A stretch of 64,000 bases of DNA from Bacillota bacterium (GCA_014896485.1 JADBKH010000007.1:19963-83962), one strand, 5' to 3'; shown: positions 26,298 to 35,637, counted from the first letter of the stretch. Notes: a model not told the origin generated them from the letters alone. Translations and numbers: made by a program.

Positions 26298-27062
26298 CTA
26301 CTCTTGCTGATCTGCCGCATCCCTGGGAAGATCGATGGAATAAAGAAAATGATACTGTTCTCGAAAGGCGGCAACCTCTTCGTCAGTGGTCACGCGCTTA
26401 TGTACTTGCGGTTTTCGCTTTTGATTTTGTTGGGACTCGAAATTGCGTTCTTCTTCGAGTGCTTCGTCAATGGTTCGGATGCCTTTCATGTGCCACTCGT
26501 GCAGGATGCGGCCGATATATTGGAGACTACGCTTTCCTCGAACGATGGCCCGTCGCAGTGCTTCGATAACCAAGGATTCCGCAAATTGGTCCTCAGTCAC
26601 CCAGTGGGAGATCGTCTCATACTCCATGGGGGTCATGGGGCGGCCAAATTCTTGTTCAAACGCGTGGAGCAACCGGTCTGAAAGGGCCGGAGGTGAAATC
26701 GGATGATTCTCTTGAGAAGCGTACTGCTCTTCCATAGCTACCACTTGGGCCAGTTCACGGTACAACCCCTCTAAAGAGAGTCGATCGCCTTCTTGCCGTA
26801 CCAAGCCACGCTGCAGCAAATCTTGAAGTAAGCTCGCGATTTCTGCTGCCTTGATCGACATGCAAACTTCGAGTTCGCTGGGCTGCGGAAGCGGGCGACC
26901 TTGCTGCTGGGCAACGATCAAATGGAGCAACAAGACCATTTCCGACTCTGAGATATCCAGTTTGGCGTAAGACGACAAAAGCGCAATTGGGATGGCTGTA
27001 AATCCCTGCTGCAGCACCGAAAGCAGTCCATCTTCCACGCCAAAACTGTCTTGTCCCACCAC
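26298..27062 (-). CDS. dnaD: DnaD-family primosomal protein
   Basis: 254 residues. An N-terminal winged-helix domain (IPIALLSSYAKLDISESEMVLLLHLIV) and a C-terminal DnaB/DnaD domain (FEQEFGRPMTPMEYETISHWV ... ALRRAIVRGKRSLQYIGRILHEWHMKGIRTIDEA) match B. subtilis DnaD, which remodels DNA and recruits DnaB and the loader during initiation and restart. The open frame extends to 27149, but GTG 27062 has an SD aaggag at good distance and gives the usual N-terminus. It starts the dnaD-loader unit; aspB and ypmA, its neighbours in B. subtilis, are close by, while asnS and nth are not here. Confidence 0.85.
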   Translation of the reverse strand: MVGQDSFGVEDGLLSVLQQGFTAIPIALLSSYAKLDISESEMVLLLHLIVAQQQGRPLPQPSELEVCMSIKAAEIASLLQDLLQRGLVRQEGDRLSLEGLYRELAQVVAMEEQYASQENHPISPPALSDRLLHAFEQEFGRPMTPMEYETISHWVTEDQFAESLVIEALRRAIVRGKRSLQYIGRILHEWHMKGIRTIDEALEEERNFESQQNQKRKPQVHKRVTTDEEVAAFREQYHFLYSIDLPRDAADQQE

Positions 27063-27189
27063 GGTCACTCCTTGAAGTCCATTATATCTCGCTGCAAGCC
27101 AAGACGCTTCTCCCCTCAAAGCTACATAAGCTCGGTTTTGTTCGGCCACGCTACGTGAAGGAGACGAAAACGAACAAAGGAGGCTTTTT

Positions 27190-27666
27190 ATGGCGCAGAC
27201 TGTAGTGGGAACCTTTAACCGTCGTCAAGAGGCAGAGCGAGCTGCTGAGAAACTGCACGATGCTGGTTTTTCAGAGAATGAGGTCTCAATTGTTTCGAAA
27301 GATGAGAACCGCCAAAACCAGGATCGAAATGCCCGTGAAACGGATTCTGTAGGTAATGGCGCGGCTTGGGGGAGCGGAATTGGGGCAGCAGCAGGTCTGG
27401 CCGCTGGCGCAGGTTTATTGATGGTTCCAGGCATCGGTCCCCTGTTGGCCATGGGGCCAATTGCCGCTGGATTGATGGGAGCAGCTGGAGGTGGCCTGGC
27501 TGGGACGCTGATGGACTGGGGCATTCCCAAAGATGTCGGCGACCGTTATGAGCAAGCTGTCAAGCAAGGGAGAACGATCTGCGCGGTTCACTCAAAAGAT
27601 CATCATGTGGATGATGCGGCAGAAATCTTGCGCCAAGAAGGCGCTCAAGACGTTAGCGTTCACTAG
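27190..27666 (+). CDS. General stress protein, YflT/17M-like domain
   Basis: 158 residues: an N-terminal YflT-like domain (TVVGTFNRRQEAERAAEKLHDAGFSENEVSIVSKD), a Gly/Ala-rich hydrophobic centre (about 55-110, two glycine-zipper-like segments), then GIPKDVGDRYEQAVKQGRTICAVHS. Proteins with this arrangement are common in Firmicutes and Cyanobacteria and are usually stress-induced; molecular function is unknown. Strong SD aaaggagg before the ATG; divergent from dnaD; ends at a terminator. I found no convincing SigB promoter in the 127 bp upstream. Confidence 0.8.
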   Translation: MAQTVVGTFNRRQEAERAAEKLHDAGFSENEVSIVSKDENRQNQDRNARETDSVGNGAAWGSGIGAAAGLAAGAGLLMVPGIGPLLAMGPIAAGLMGAAGGGLAGTLMDWGIPKDVGDRYEQAVKQGRTICAVHSKDHHVDDAAEILRQEGAQDVSVH

Positions 27667-27692
27667 TTAGTACGGAATGACATGAAGAGAGA

Positions 27693-27723
27693 GCCCATCA
27701 CAAAGAGTGATGGGCCCCTTTTA
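27693..27723 (+). terminator. Intrinsic terminator after the YflT-like gene
   Basis: 9-bp stem gcccatcac / gtgatgggc (27693-27701, 27707-27715), 5-nt loop, then cccctttt on the plus strand. It lies between the convergent stress-protein gene and aspB and works best in the plus direction. Confidence 0.8.
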
Positions 27724-27758
27724 CGGGTACAGAAAAGCGGGGCTATTGGGCGAGAAAC

Positions 27759-28970
27759 TTATTCCATGGGTCCATCCTGCAGGCTGTAGGCAAATGCGCT
27801 GATCCGCTGGAATCCCCGCTGCAGCTCTTCGAGCGAAGTGGCATAAGAGATGCGCAAATGGTGATTCGATCCAAAACTGGTCCCCGGAACGACCGCAACC
27901 TGTGCTTCGTCGAGTAAGGCAGCAGCCGCATCGTCAGCATTTTCTAGCAGACGGGTCTCGCTGCGTTTACCGAGCCAACCACTGATATCCATCCACACAT
28001 AAAAAGCACCTGCAGGTGGAATGCAGTTGATGCCGGGAATGCGGGCAATCGCTTCCAAGCAAAAGCTGCGGCGCTGTACAAAAGCGTCGTACATCCCACG
28101 TATGGCTTCCTGTGCCTCGCGCAAGGCGGTGATGGTGGCCGCTTGAGCAAACGACGTCGGATTGGAAGTGCTTTGACTCTGGAGGTTGACCATGGCATCG
28201 ATCAACGGCTTTGGTCCCGCAGCGTACCCGATGCGCCACCCCGTCATCGCATACGTCTTTGAAGCGCCGTTGATGGTAAGCGTATGGTTAAATGCTGCTG
28301 AAGAAAGTGCAGCGACGCTGCAAGAAGTTGGGAAATCTTCATAGAGAAAATGTTCATAAATCTCGTCACTGAAAATCATCAAATCTGCATCAAGCGCCAC
28401 ATCGACAATATCAGAGAGTTCCTTGGTATTATAGACTGCTCCTGTCGGATTGTTGGGCGAATTGAGGACAAGAACGCGCGAGTGTGTCGTAATGGCTTGT
28501 CTGAGCTGGCGAGCATCTATTTTGCCATTTCGTTTCGGGTCACCTGGAACAAAGACAGGAATACCATCTGCCAGTTTGACTTGTTCCGGGTAGGTTGTCC
28601 AATAAGGGGTCGGGATCAAGACTTCATCGCCAGGATTTAGCAACGCTTGAAAAGCGAGATAGAGTGCGTGCTTGGCCCCTGAGGTCACGACAATGCTGTC
28701 AGGAGTATAGCGCAGGCCATTCTCTTGGCGGAATTTCTCTGAGAGCGCTTTCCGCAATTCAAGCGTGCCGGCAGAAGGCGTATACTTGGTCGCTCCAGCC
28801 CGCATCGCAGCATTGGCCGCATCGATAATGACGTCGGGAGTATTGAAGTCAGGCTCACCCGCACCAAAATTGATGACATCGTGCCCACTCTTCTTGAGTT
28901 CATTGGCTCGAGCTGTGATGGCCAGTGTTGCGGAAGGGGCTAGTGCAGCGACACGTTGGGCGAGACGCAA
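27759..28970 (-). CDS. aspB: Aspartate aminotransferase (class I, AspB type)
   Basis: PLP-dependent transaminase, 403 residues, of the Bacillus/Thermus aspartate aminotransferase subgroup. Features: INFGAGEPDFNTP, VTSGAKHALYLAF (cofactor-phosphate binding), NSPNNPTGAVY, YEHFLYE and the Schiff-base Lys in INGASKTYAMTGWRIGY. TTG 28970 is preferred to TTG 28976 because the SD aaggag is then 7 nt away and the N-terminus (RLAQRVAALAPSATLAITARA) matches B. subtilis AspB. ypmA lies immediately upstream, the same pairing as in B. subtilis apart from the missing ypmB. Confidence 0.93.
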   Translation of the reverse strand: MRLAQRVAALAPSATLAITARANELKKSGHDVINFGAGEPDFNTPDVIIDAANAAMRAGATKYTPSAGTLELRKALSEKFRQENGLRYTPDSIVVTSGAKHALYLAFQALLNPGDEVLIPTPYWTTYPEQVKLADGIPVFVPGDPKRNGKIDARQLRQAITTHSRVLVLNSPNNPTGAVYNTKELSDIVDVALDADLMIFSDEIYEHFLYEDFPTSCSVAALSSAAFNHTLTINGASKTYAMTGWRIGYAAGPKPLIDAMVNLQSQSTSNPTSFAQAATITALREAQEAIRGMYDAFVQRRSFCLEAIARIPGINCIPPAGAFYVWMDISGWLGKRSETRLLENADDAAAALLDEAQVAVVPGTSFGSNHHLRISYATSLEELQRGFQRISAFAYSLQDGPME

Positions 28971-28985
28971 ATGCAAGCTCCTTTC

Positions 28986-29234
28986 TCAGGTAGGACGCTG
29001 TGAGGTGTGTTCCTCGTGGTAAACATGGATCTCGAGCCGATCTGGCGTCGTAGACTTGGCGAGTCCAAAGACGTATCCCTCGTTGCGTAAGAGTCGGTTT
29101 AGAAAATCGACAACTTCATACAGATCCTCATGATAAGCAACCAACTTCGTCGCAATACGAGGCAAAGAGGATCGCTCGACTGCCTCATCGATATCCGGAC
29201 GTTTCGTTTCAGCACTCATTTGTTCTTCGAACAC
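28986..29234 (-). CDS. ypmA: YpmA-like small protein (DUF4264)
   Basis: 82 residues (77 if ATG 29219 is used). The core TKLVAYHEDLYEVVDFLNRLLRNEGYVFGLAKS matches the YpmA family; the N-terminal 25 residues are extra. Function unknown. The GTG at 29234 has a distant ggggg, the ATG at 29219 only gaag, so the start is uncertain. It sits 15 bp upstream of aspB, a conserved arrangement in Bacilli. Confidence 0.75.
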   Translation of the reverse strand: MFEEQMSAETKRPDIDEAVERSSLPRIATKLVAYHEDLYEVVDFLNRLLRNEGYVFGLAKSTTPDRLEIHVYHEEHTSQRPT

Positions 29235-29362
29235 GTACCATACGCCCCCACAAACGGACCGATTTCGTCTTCCAGCATTGGCATTCGGACGGTCATCTCA
29301 ACAGATGATGTCATCATCCATGCTCTCTGCTCCGGTCAGACTACGGACGAGGGGGTGAAGGA

Positions 29363-29575
29363 ATGTCGGGCTCGATACCTGCGTTGGGTGAGCCGCTGCT
29401 TTCCACAGCACTCGAGCACCATTTGGTGTACCATCTCGCAGACGCACTCGAACTGCTCGACCGAGAGAACGAAGAGAGAGAGAAGCCCTTTGGTTTCCAA
29501 CCCAATGGTATGTTACCCGATCCTGTTGTCAAGTTCACGTTGCGTCCACTTCCCGATCTCTGGTCGCAACTCTGA
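29363..29575 (+). CDS. Small hypothetical protein (70 aa)
   Basis: Begins SGSIPALGEPLLSTALEHHLVYHLADALELLDRENEEREKPFGFQP; helical first half, charged middle, no family recognised. Evidence that it is real: ggggg 8 nt before the ATG, an intrinsic terminator of the right direction 45 bp after its stop, and its location in an otherwise empty 423-bp gap between mtaD and ypmA, both on the other strand. A longer minus-strand frame over the same bases is Ser-rich and without SD, so it is probably a shadow. Confidence 0.55.
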   Translation: MSGSIPALGEPLLSTALEHHLVYHLADALELLDRENEEREKPFGFQPNGMLPDPVVKFTLRPLPDLWSQL

Positions 29576-29619
29576 GCTAGATACAGATCCATTATCGTTG
29601 GCATCCATCCACCCACCAG

Positions 29620-29645
29620 GGGCGCATTAAAGATGCGCCCTCTTT
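29620..29645 (+). terminator. Intrinsic terminator after the 70-aa gene
   Basis: 8-bp stem gggcgcat / atgcgccc (29620-29627, 29633-29640), 5-nt loop, followed by tcttt on the plus strand. Flanking ccatcc / ggatgg could extend the structure. The lack of T residues on the other side means it serves the plus strand, supporting transcription of the small gene. Confidence 0.75.
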
Positions 29646-29657
29646 AGGATGGATTTG

Positions 29658-30950
29658 TTACCCAAACCGTTTCGCACGCTGGTTTACTTCAGCACGGATT
29701 TTCTCCATGTCCAACGATTGTACCACGCCGTTTTGTACCACTTGCTCCCCGGCAACAAAGACATCTGAAACGTGCTCAGAAGGAAACGTGTGTAGAAGTG
29801 CGTCGAGAGAACCGGGCAGTGGCAGTGACTCCCAACACATCGGATCAAACAAGAAACAATCGGCAGGATCTCCGACCTCGAGACGATGTTTCATGCCGAA
29901 CAGTGCGTGATAGGCGGTCTGTGTTGCAGCCGAGATCCAAAAGGAAGCTTCCCCTACTTCAGCCATGCCACTGCTGCCCTTCTCCAGCAAACCAGCCAGA
30001 CGTATCTCTGACCAAACATCGAGCCGGTTGTTGCTTGCCGGCCCATCGGTACCCACAGAGAGTGAAACGCCTGTAGATCGCATTGCGTGGGTAGGTGCAA
30101 TTCCACTGCCCAGCTTCAAGTTGCTGGTGGGATTATGCGCAACAGTGACGTTGGGATGGGCAAGCGTCTGTAAGTCCTTATCGTCGAGCCAGACACAGTG
30201 TGCCGCCAGAACACGATGTTCAAACATGCCCAGGCGACGTAAGCGTTCGGTCGGACGCTCTCCAAATGCTTTCAAAGAAGCAGTGACCTCGTCGTATGTC
30301 TCTTGGAGGTGAATGTGGACAGGTACGTCGTAACGCTCCGCCAGATCAAGGAGTTGCGCCATCAACGTGTCATCAACGGTATAAGGTGCATGTGGGCCAA
30401 CCGCAGCGTAAAGATGTCCGCTTTGATCTTCCTGGGCCAGTTGGAGAAGTGCTTCACTTTCTCCCAACGCGCGAGCTTGTTCTGGGCCATTTGTTACGCC
30501 TCTGGACAAAAGTGCACGTATGCCACTTTGAAGTACACCTCGCGCAACTGCTTCTTCGAAAAAGTACATATCCGCAAATGCCGTCACGCCGTGACGCAAC
30601 ATCTCTCCTATGGCAGCAAGACTCGCCCAATAGATATCATCCTCTTTGAGTTGTGCTTCCCACGGAAAAATGCGCTGTGTAAGCCAACGGTTGAGAGGAA
30701 GTGCTTCAGCCTTGCCTCGAAAAAGCGTCATGCCACTGTGCGTGTGCGTATTTGCCAATCCTGGAAGAAGCCAAGCTCCTTGAGCGTCGATATGTCGTTG
30801 CGCATGAATCGTCTCAGGAGGGGTACCGGTGCCGCGGTCGGTAATCCATCCATCCGAAAAGACAAGATACGTGTTGTCTTCCCATCCAGCTGATTGTGTT
30901 TCCGATGCTCCTCGAAAACATCGTGCGTTTGTGATGACAGTAGTCAGCAC
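29658..30950 (-). CDS. mtaD: Amidohydrolase, MTA/SAH deaminase type
   Basis: 430-residue metal-dependent amidohydrolase. Metal ligands are visible in HTHSGM (His69, His71), HIHLQET, AAHCVWL and GTDGPASNN. These segments and the length place it with 5'-methylthioadenosine/S-adenosylhomocysteine deaminases and the TrzN/AtzB-like relatives; substrate choice within this group is hard to predict. The GTG start and its SD ggagggaaa lie just after the dinG stop, so it is the last gene of the long pan-dinG operon. An adenosine-specific kinase is encoded elsewhere in the window (46915). Confidence 0.8.
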   Translation of the reverse strand: MLTTVITNARCFRGASETQSAGWEDNTYLVFSDGWITDRGTGTPPETIHAQRHIDAQGAWLLPGLANTHTHSGMTLFRGKAEALPLNRWLTQRIFPWEAQLKEDDIYWASLAAIGEMLRHGVTAFADMYFFEEAVARGVLQSGIRALLSRGVTNGPEQARALGESEALLQLAQEDQSGHLYAAVGPHAPYTVDDTLMAQLLDLAERYDVPVHIHLQETYDEVTASLKAFGERPTERLRRLGMFEHRVLAAHCVWLDDKDLQTLAHPNVTVAHNPTSNLKLGSGIAPTHAMRSTGVSLSVGTDGPASNNRLDVWSEIRLAGLLEKGSSGMAEVGEASFWISAATQTAYHALFGMKHRLEVGDPADCFLFDPMCWESLPLPGSLDALLHTFPSEHVSDVFVAGEQVVQNGVVQSLDMEKIRAEVNQRAKRFG

Positions 30951-30959
30951 TTTCCCTCC

Positions 30960-33794
30960 CTACAAGATAGGTTGCCCTGCGATGGATGGTGTGACCCAAT
31001 GACGTACTTCTTCAGCCAAGTCGCTGCTGTGGACAAGACGTACCGCAGCTGGAGGCAGAGCCTGCAGAAAAAGCCTACCATATGAAGCATCGACGATACG
31101 TCGGTCGTAGACAATGACGGCCCCGCGATCTGCTGCTGTCCGGATGAGCCGTCCGAAACCCTGTTTAAAACGCAGGACAGCCTGTGGAACCGTCAATGCC
31201 AAAAATGGATTTCCTCCCTCCTGGCCAAGTCGTTCAGAGCGCGCTTCCAGTACAGGATCGTTGGGCGTTGGAAAAGGGAGTCGTAAGATGGCTACGCAAG
31301 AAAGAGTTGGTCCTGGGATGTCAATGCCTTCCCAGAAGGTGTTGGTTCCGATTAAGACAGCTCTTGGATTGCGTGTAAACTGGCGTACCAATCGGTTGCG
31401 AGAGCCATCGACGCCTTGTCCCAAAACCGTGATCCCAGAATCGGAGAGCTGCCGTTGCAAACGCTGATAGACAGCATGCTCCATCTGATAGGAAGTGCAA
31501 AGGACCAAGGTACGGCCATCGAGCGCCTTGATCACTTCTGCCAATGATTCTGCTGCCGCCGCAGCAAAGACGGCTTCTTTCTCTTTGACGGTGACCATAT
31601 CGGTTGGTATCAATAACAATGCTTGGCTGGGATAATGAAAAGGAGAAGCAACACTGAGTTCCAGCGGCTTGTCCCCTTGTAGATTCAAGCCGAGTCGTTC
31701 ACGTAAGAAGGCAAAGGAATCTGCAACCGTGAGGGTCGCCGAGGTCAGAATGACGGCTCGCTTGGTGCGAAACAAGGAATTTGACAAAAGCTGAGCAACA
31801 TCGGTTGGAGCGCTGTTGAGTACAATGCGCGCCGGGCCGCCATGTCGTGCAGCTTCGTGGTCGACTTCGATCCACAGAGTCTGATCTTCTGGCTCCTTGC
31901 CCTCTTCCCAGGCGTCTGAAGCATCTGCAAAAAGCGTCAAGGTCTTTGCCGCAGCGATAATCCGGCGCAAGGGGCCTACAAGACGGGCCATACGATTGGC
32001 GTCACTGTCCTGCCCCTCTACCAATAGGAGCAATCGTGCGACTGCATCGTCGAGCTCTTGCAACACCGCTGTGGTTGACCGCGCTGCTTCCGCAAGATTG
32101 CCGATACGATCGCTGCTCATGCGCTGGGCCGTCAAACGCACAGCACCGTTTTCGAAATGCAGGTCCGTTGCAACGGTATGTAGTCCAGCAAAAAAGAGCG
32201 CACTTGATTCTTGCAGGCGGTTGAAAGGATCTTTGAGTGCAGCAATCGCTTCCCCCAATTCCCCTTTTTCCCGTTGCATCGCGATGGCCAGTTCGTCGTT
32301 GCACCGTCGCAATAGCCGCTGGTAAGTCTCTTCCCGTAAAGTGGTACCGAATTGTTTGGTTGCCACCTCATCGAGGTGATGGGCTTCATCAAAAATGATG
32401 TTTCGATAAGGAGGCAATAGGCGACTTTCCGCTGCCTGATCCGAGAGCACCAATGCATGGTTTGCAATTACCAGATCCGCTTCCTGAGCGATGCTGCGTT
32501 CCCGATAAACATAGCAGCGTGAAAACCATGGGCAGTGTCGATGTGTGCAACTTTCGACGTCCGCAGCAAAGTCAGGCCAAAACTTCTGCTCTTGGGGACG
32601 AAAACCCATTCCTTCACGTTCGAGTTTTTCAGTGGAGGCGATCATGAGCGACAGTTTGGCCAAAAAGATGCGTTCGTCGGCAGAAAATGCTCCCGGATCG
32701 GCCAGCGCTTCTTCTACCTTACGCAAGCACACAAAATTTCCGCGCCCCACCATTTTTGTCGCGCGAAAAGGAACCGGTAATGCCTTAGAGAGCAGTGGAA
32801 GATCCACATCGAGCAGCTGCTGCTGCAGCGTAAGGGTGTACGTTGAGACAACGACGCGATCGTGATTACGTACGGCCCATAGAAGGCTCGGAACCAAGTA
32901 CGCCAATGATTTACCTGTTCCTGTTCCCGCTTCGGCCAGAAGATGGTTTCCATCGTTGAGCGCTCGTGCGACCTGTTGTGCGACCTGACGCTGCTGGACA
33001 CGCTCTTCAAATTCTTGTACGACTTGAGCTAAGGTGCCCTCAGGACCCAAGACTGCATCGACTTCCTGTTGAGCAATCGGCTCTTCTGTCGGTTCAGGAG
33101 GATCTACCTGCTCATGCAGCCATACCGGGGCATCGACTGCCATTCCTCCCATCACAAAAGTATGGGAATTTTCCCCAGTTTGGCCGTAGCCGGCCTCAAT
33201 TGCTTTTTGGAAGAAAGAACGTAGCGGCCAATGAGCGCTTTCGGTCAACCGAACGGCCTGCTGTAAGGAAACCACGGGCAAACGATCCAAACGCTCGAGT
33301 AATTGTTGAAAGAGACGTAAGGTGGCCCAAGCGTCCGACAGTGCTTGGTGGGGTGCGTCGTGATTCAATCCCAGTCGCTCACTCAGGCTCTCTAAGGCGT
33401 AACTAGGCAAGCCAGGCAAGAGCGCTTGACTCAGATCCAGCGTATCATAGACAGATCCGGAGAAAGCTGGGTAGCCGCACCGATCGAGCATCCGATTTAA
33501 AAAGGCAAGGTCAAAAGCAATTTGATGTCCAACCAATGCCGCACCGTCCAGTAGCGGGAGCAAATGGTTCACCACTTCTTCTACCGATGGAGCGACGGCG
33601 ACGTCTTGTTGTTGAATTCCGGTTAAGTGCACGACGAAAGGTGGAATGATCTGTTCGGTATGCACGTAGCTCCCATAAGGGTGCTCGCCGGTGGCATCCC
33701 AGCGAATCAGCCCTACCTGGATAATCTCTCCATGATCGGGGTCGGTTCCAGTCGTTTCAAAATCGAGAACCGCGACGGGCTCCGGCCATTTCAA
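30960..33794 (-). CDS. dinG: DinG-family ATP-dependent helicase/3'-5' exonuclease
   Basis: 944 residues: N-terminal DEDDh exonuclease domain (VLDFETTGTDPDHGEIIQVG, ending with HQALSDAWAT) and an XPD/DinG-type superfamily 2 helicase with Walker A AEAGTGTGKSLAY, DEAH box FDEAHHLDE and motif VI GRLIRT. Staphylococcal and Bacillus DinG of this form lacks helicase activity and acts as a nuclease, so the name describes family only. TTG 33794 (SD aaggg in gaagggcatgatagg) gives a normal N-terminus; a TTG at 33830 is also open. pan genes upstream and ypmA nearby reproduce the B. subtilis panBCD-dinG-ypmA region, with a TPR gene inserted. Confidence 0.92.
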   Translation of the reverse strand: MKWPEPVAVLDFETTGTDPDHGEIIQVGLIRWDATGEHPYGSYVHTEQIIPPFVVHLTGIQQQDVAVAPSVEEVVNHLLPLLDGAALVGHQIAFDLAFLNRMLDRCGYPAFSGSVYDTLDLSQALLPGLPSYALESLSERLGLNHDAPHQALSDAWATLRLFQQLLERLDRLPVVSLQQAVRLTESAHWPLRSFFQKAIEAGYGQTGENSHTFVMGGMAVDAPVWLHEQVDPPEPTEEPIAQQEVDAVLGPEGTLAQVVQEFEERVQQRQVAQQVARALNDGNHLLAEAGTGTGKSLAYLVPSLLWAVRNHDRVVVSTYTLTLQQQLLDVDLPLLSKALPVPFRATKMVGRGNFVCLRKVEEALADPGAFSADERIFLAKLSLMIASTEKLEREGMGFRPQEQKFWPDFAADVESCTHRHCPWFSRCYVYRERSIAQEADLVIANHALVLSDQAAESRLLPPYRNIIFDEAHHLDEVATKQFGTTLREETYQRLLRRCNDELAIAMQREKGELGEAIAALKDPFNRLQESSALFFAGLHTVATDLHFENGAVRLTAQRMSSDRIGNLAEAARSTTAVLQELDDAVARLLLLVEGQDSDANRMARLVGPLRRIIAAAKTLTLFADASDAWEEGKEPEDQTLWIEVDHEAARHGGPARIVLNSAPTDVAQLLSNSLFRTKRAVILTSATLTVADSFAFLRERLGLNLQGDKPLELSVASPFHYPSQALLLIPTDMVTVKEKEAVFAAAAAESLAEVIKALDGRTLVLCTSYQMEHAVYQRLQRQLSDSGITVLGQGVDGSRNRLVRQFTRNPRAVLIGTNTFWEGIDIPGPTLSCVAILRLPFPTPNDPVLEARSERLGQEGGNPFLALTVPQAVLRFKQGFGRLIRTAADRGAVIVYDRRIVDASYGRLFLQALPPAAVRLVHSSDLAEEVRHWVTPSIAGQPIL

Positions 33795-33798
33795 CCTA

Positions 33799-35226
33799 TC
33801 ATGCCCTTCTTTCGACAGCGTTGTCGGCAAAGCACCGTTCAGCAGCGCGGATGGCCTCCTTCAAATTCTCCGTGAAACCGGTGAGATCACCCGCTTGTAA
33901 AGCGGAAAAACCTGCGAACAGGTAAAAGCTCCAGCGATGTTCATCGCTCTGAAAGATACGCGAAAATGTCTGATAGGCTTCATTGTAACGTTTTCGGCGC
34001 AAAAGTGCGATCCCTTGCTCGTAGGTTGCGATGGGGGCTTCGCTGTGGGTATGCTGCAAGAGCGCTTGTGTTACGTGTTCCGCCTGCTTGGGATTCTCCT
34101 CCCAGAGGGCCCTTAGATACCCATGTAATCCCAAGCGGTGGATCTTTGCTTCGGAATCTTGGAATGTTTTCGTAAAGATGCGGATTGCCCGCTTGTACTG
34201 GCCCATTGCAAGTGCATTCCACCCCAAATTTACTAGGATGACCGGGTTTTTTGGATCAATGAGATGAGCTTTGAGCAGCAGCGCGCGGCTTTCATCGTAT
34301 CGCTGCGCTATCAAAGCATGTAGGCCGAGATTGTTCAACGCAACCGCAGAAGCCGGTTCATACCTCAAAACGTGGCGATATGCTCGCTGAGCCAGTTCGT
34401 CTTCTCCCCTGCGCTCATAGAAAAGGGCCACTTCAAGCTGTACATCCGTCTGTTGCGCAAACGTTCGCTGTAGCTGTTCCATCACCACGCGTGCTGCTCG
34501 TTCTTCCCCCATCGCTTCTAAACTGAGGGCGTAACAACACATCGCTTGTGCATCGCGAGAATTTTGTTCCATCGCATTGCGGAAAGCGTTGGCGGCCTCT
34601 TCGTAGGCGCCTTGCCGAAACAGCAGGACGCCGAGGTTAAAGTTGATTTGCGTTAGCGTTGGTTGCAGGGCTTGTGCCCGATGCAAATCGGCTTCGGCTT
34701 CTTCGATCTGCCCGGCTTGACTTCGCACGATCGCTGACCAGCAGAGCGTCACCGCCTTGACAAGCGATGATGTTGCCTGCTGGACCGCCTGTCCCAAAGA
34801 GGTGATGGCGCATTTTGGATCATCCATTTGGTAAGCGACGATGCCGAGATATAGATGCCCCAACGGAAAGTGAGGTGCCAAATCCACTGCTCTCTGCAAC
34901 GCAGAACGGGCCTGCGGCAGCAACCCGAACTCATAATACCCCAATCCCTTGCGAAACGTCTCGATGACCTGTGGAGGGCCATGGACCAGAAAACGGACCT
35001 CTTCGGGCAACTGCAGATTCTCTTGCTGCGATTGGGCTGGGGCTTGCTGTTGGAGCAGGCGCAAAGCTTGGGCAACCCGCATCCAAGTTGCAAAGTACCG
35101 CGTCACTTCTGCTTGCAGCACTTCCATTTGCTTTAGACCCTCGCGACGGCGTTGGGGATCTTCGCTCTGCAGACTTTGGTAAACTTGATCGATCTCCTGT
35201 AAAGCTTTGTCGGCCCACTCGTCCAC
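33799..35226 (-). CDS. TPR-repeat protein
   Basis: 475 residues, composed almost entirely of tetratricopeptide-like helices; clear repeats include ALQRAVDLAPHFPLGHLYLGIVAY, DLHRAQALQPTLTQINFNLGVLLFRQGAYEEAANAF and ALLLKAHLIDPKNPVILVNLGWNALAMGQYKRAI. No signal peptide, so cytoplasmic. A scaffold or adaptor role is usual for such proteins; the partner is unknown. GTG 35226 with gggagatgag at a good distance is preferred to ATG 35235. It lies 18 bp after panD and 4 bp before dinG. Confidence 0.8.
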   Translation of the reverse strand: MDEWADKALQEIDQVYQSLQSEDPQRRREGLKQMEVLQAEVTRYFATWMRVAQALRLLQQQAPAQSQQENLQLPEEVRFLVHGPPQVIETFRKGLGYYEFGLLPQARSALQRAVDLAPHFPLGHLYLGIVAYQMDDPKCAITSLGQAVQQATSSLVKAVTLCWSAIVRSQAGQIEEAEADLHRAQALQPTLTQINFNLGVLLFRQGAYEEAANAFRNAMEQNSRDAQAMCCYALSLEAMGEERAARVVMEQLQRTFAQQTDVQLEVALFYERRGEDELAQRAYRHVLRYEPASAVALNNLGLHALIAQRYDESRALLLKAHLIDPKNPVILVNLGWNALAMGQYKRAIRIFTKTFQDSEAKIHRLGLHGYLRALWEENPKQAEHVTQALLQHTHSEAPIATYEQGIALLRRKRYNEAYQTFSRIFQSDEHRWSFYLFAGFSALQAGDLTGFTENLKEAIRAAERCFADNAVERRA

Positions 35227-35244
35227 ACAACTCATCTCCCGGTG

Positions 35245-35637
35245 CTAGTTTGCACCGAGATAAGGGCCGGCTTGCTCACCTGACAAAGTGGCAACAATGT
35301 GATTCTCCGCATCAAGCAGAAGAACGGTGGGTTGAAAGGAGCGTAGCTCTTCAGGCGAAAACAATCCATACGCGATGACGATAATCTCATCACCCGGTTG
35401 GAAGAGTCGCGCCGCGGCCCCATTAAGACAGAGTGTGCCGGAGTTACGAGCACCTTTGATGGCATAAGTCTCAATACGAGCACCGGTGGTGATGTTGAGG
35501 ACCTGGACACGTTCATTTTCCAGAATGCCGGCGCGTTCCAACAGTGCTTCATCGATCGTGATGCTGCCGACATAATCGAGGCGGGCGTCGGTCACCCGTC
35601 CGCGGTGGAGCTTTGCATGCATCATCTGTCGTATCAC
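35245..35637 (-). CDS. panD: Aspartate 1-decarboxylase, pro-enzyme
   Basis: Makes beta-alanine for pantothenate. 130 residues; self-cleavage at Gly24-Ser25 (YVGSITID) would create the pyruvoyl group. Ser25 falls on the family-standard position only if translation starts at the GTG at 35637, which overlaps the panC stop (GTGA), so that start is well supported. Last of the panB-panC-panD set. Confidence 0.95.
   Translation of the reverse strand: MIRQMMHAKLHRGRVTDARLDYVGSITIDEALLERAGILENERVQVLNITTGARIETYAIKGARNSGTLCLNGAAARLFQPGDEIIVIAYGLFSPEELRSFQPTVLLLDAENHIVATLSGEQAGPYLGAN

Noticed and set aside
29341..29616. 91-residue minus-strand frame opposite the 70-aa gene
   Set aside because: Ser-rich, no SD, and the terminator there serves the plus strand.
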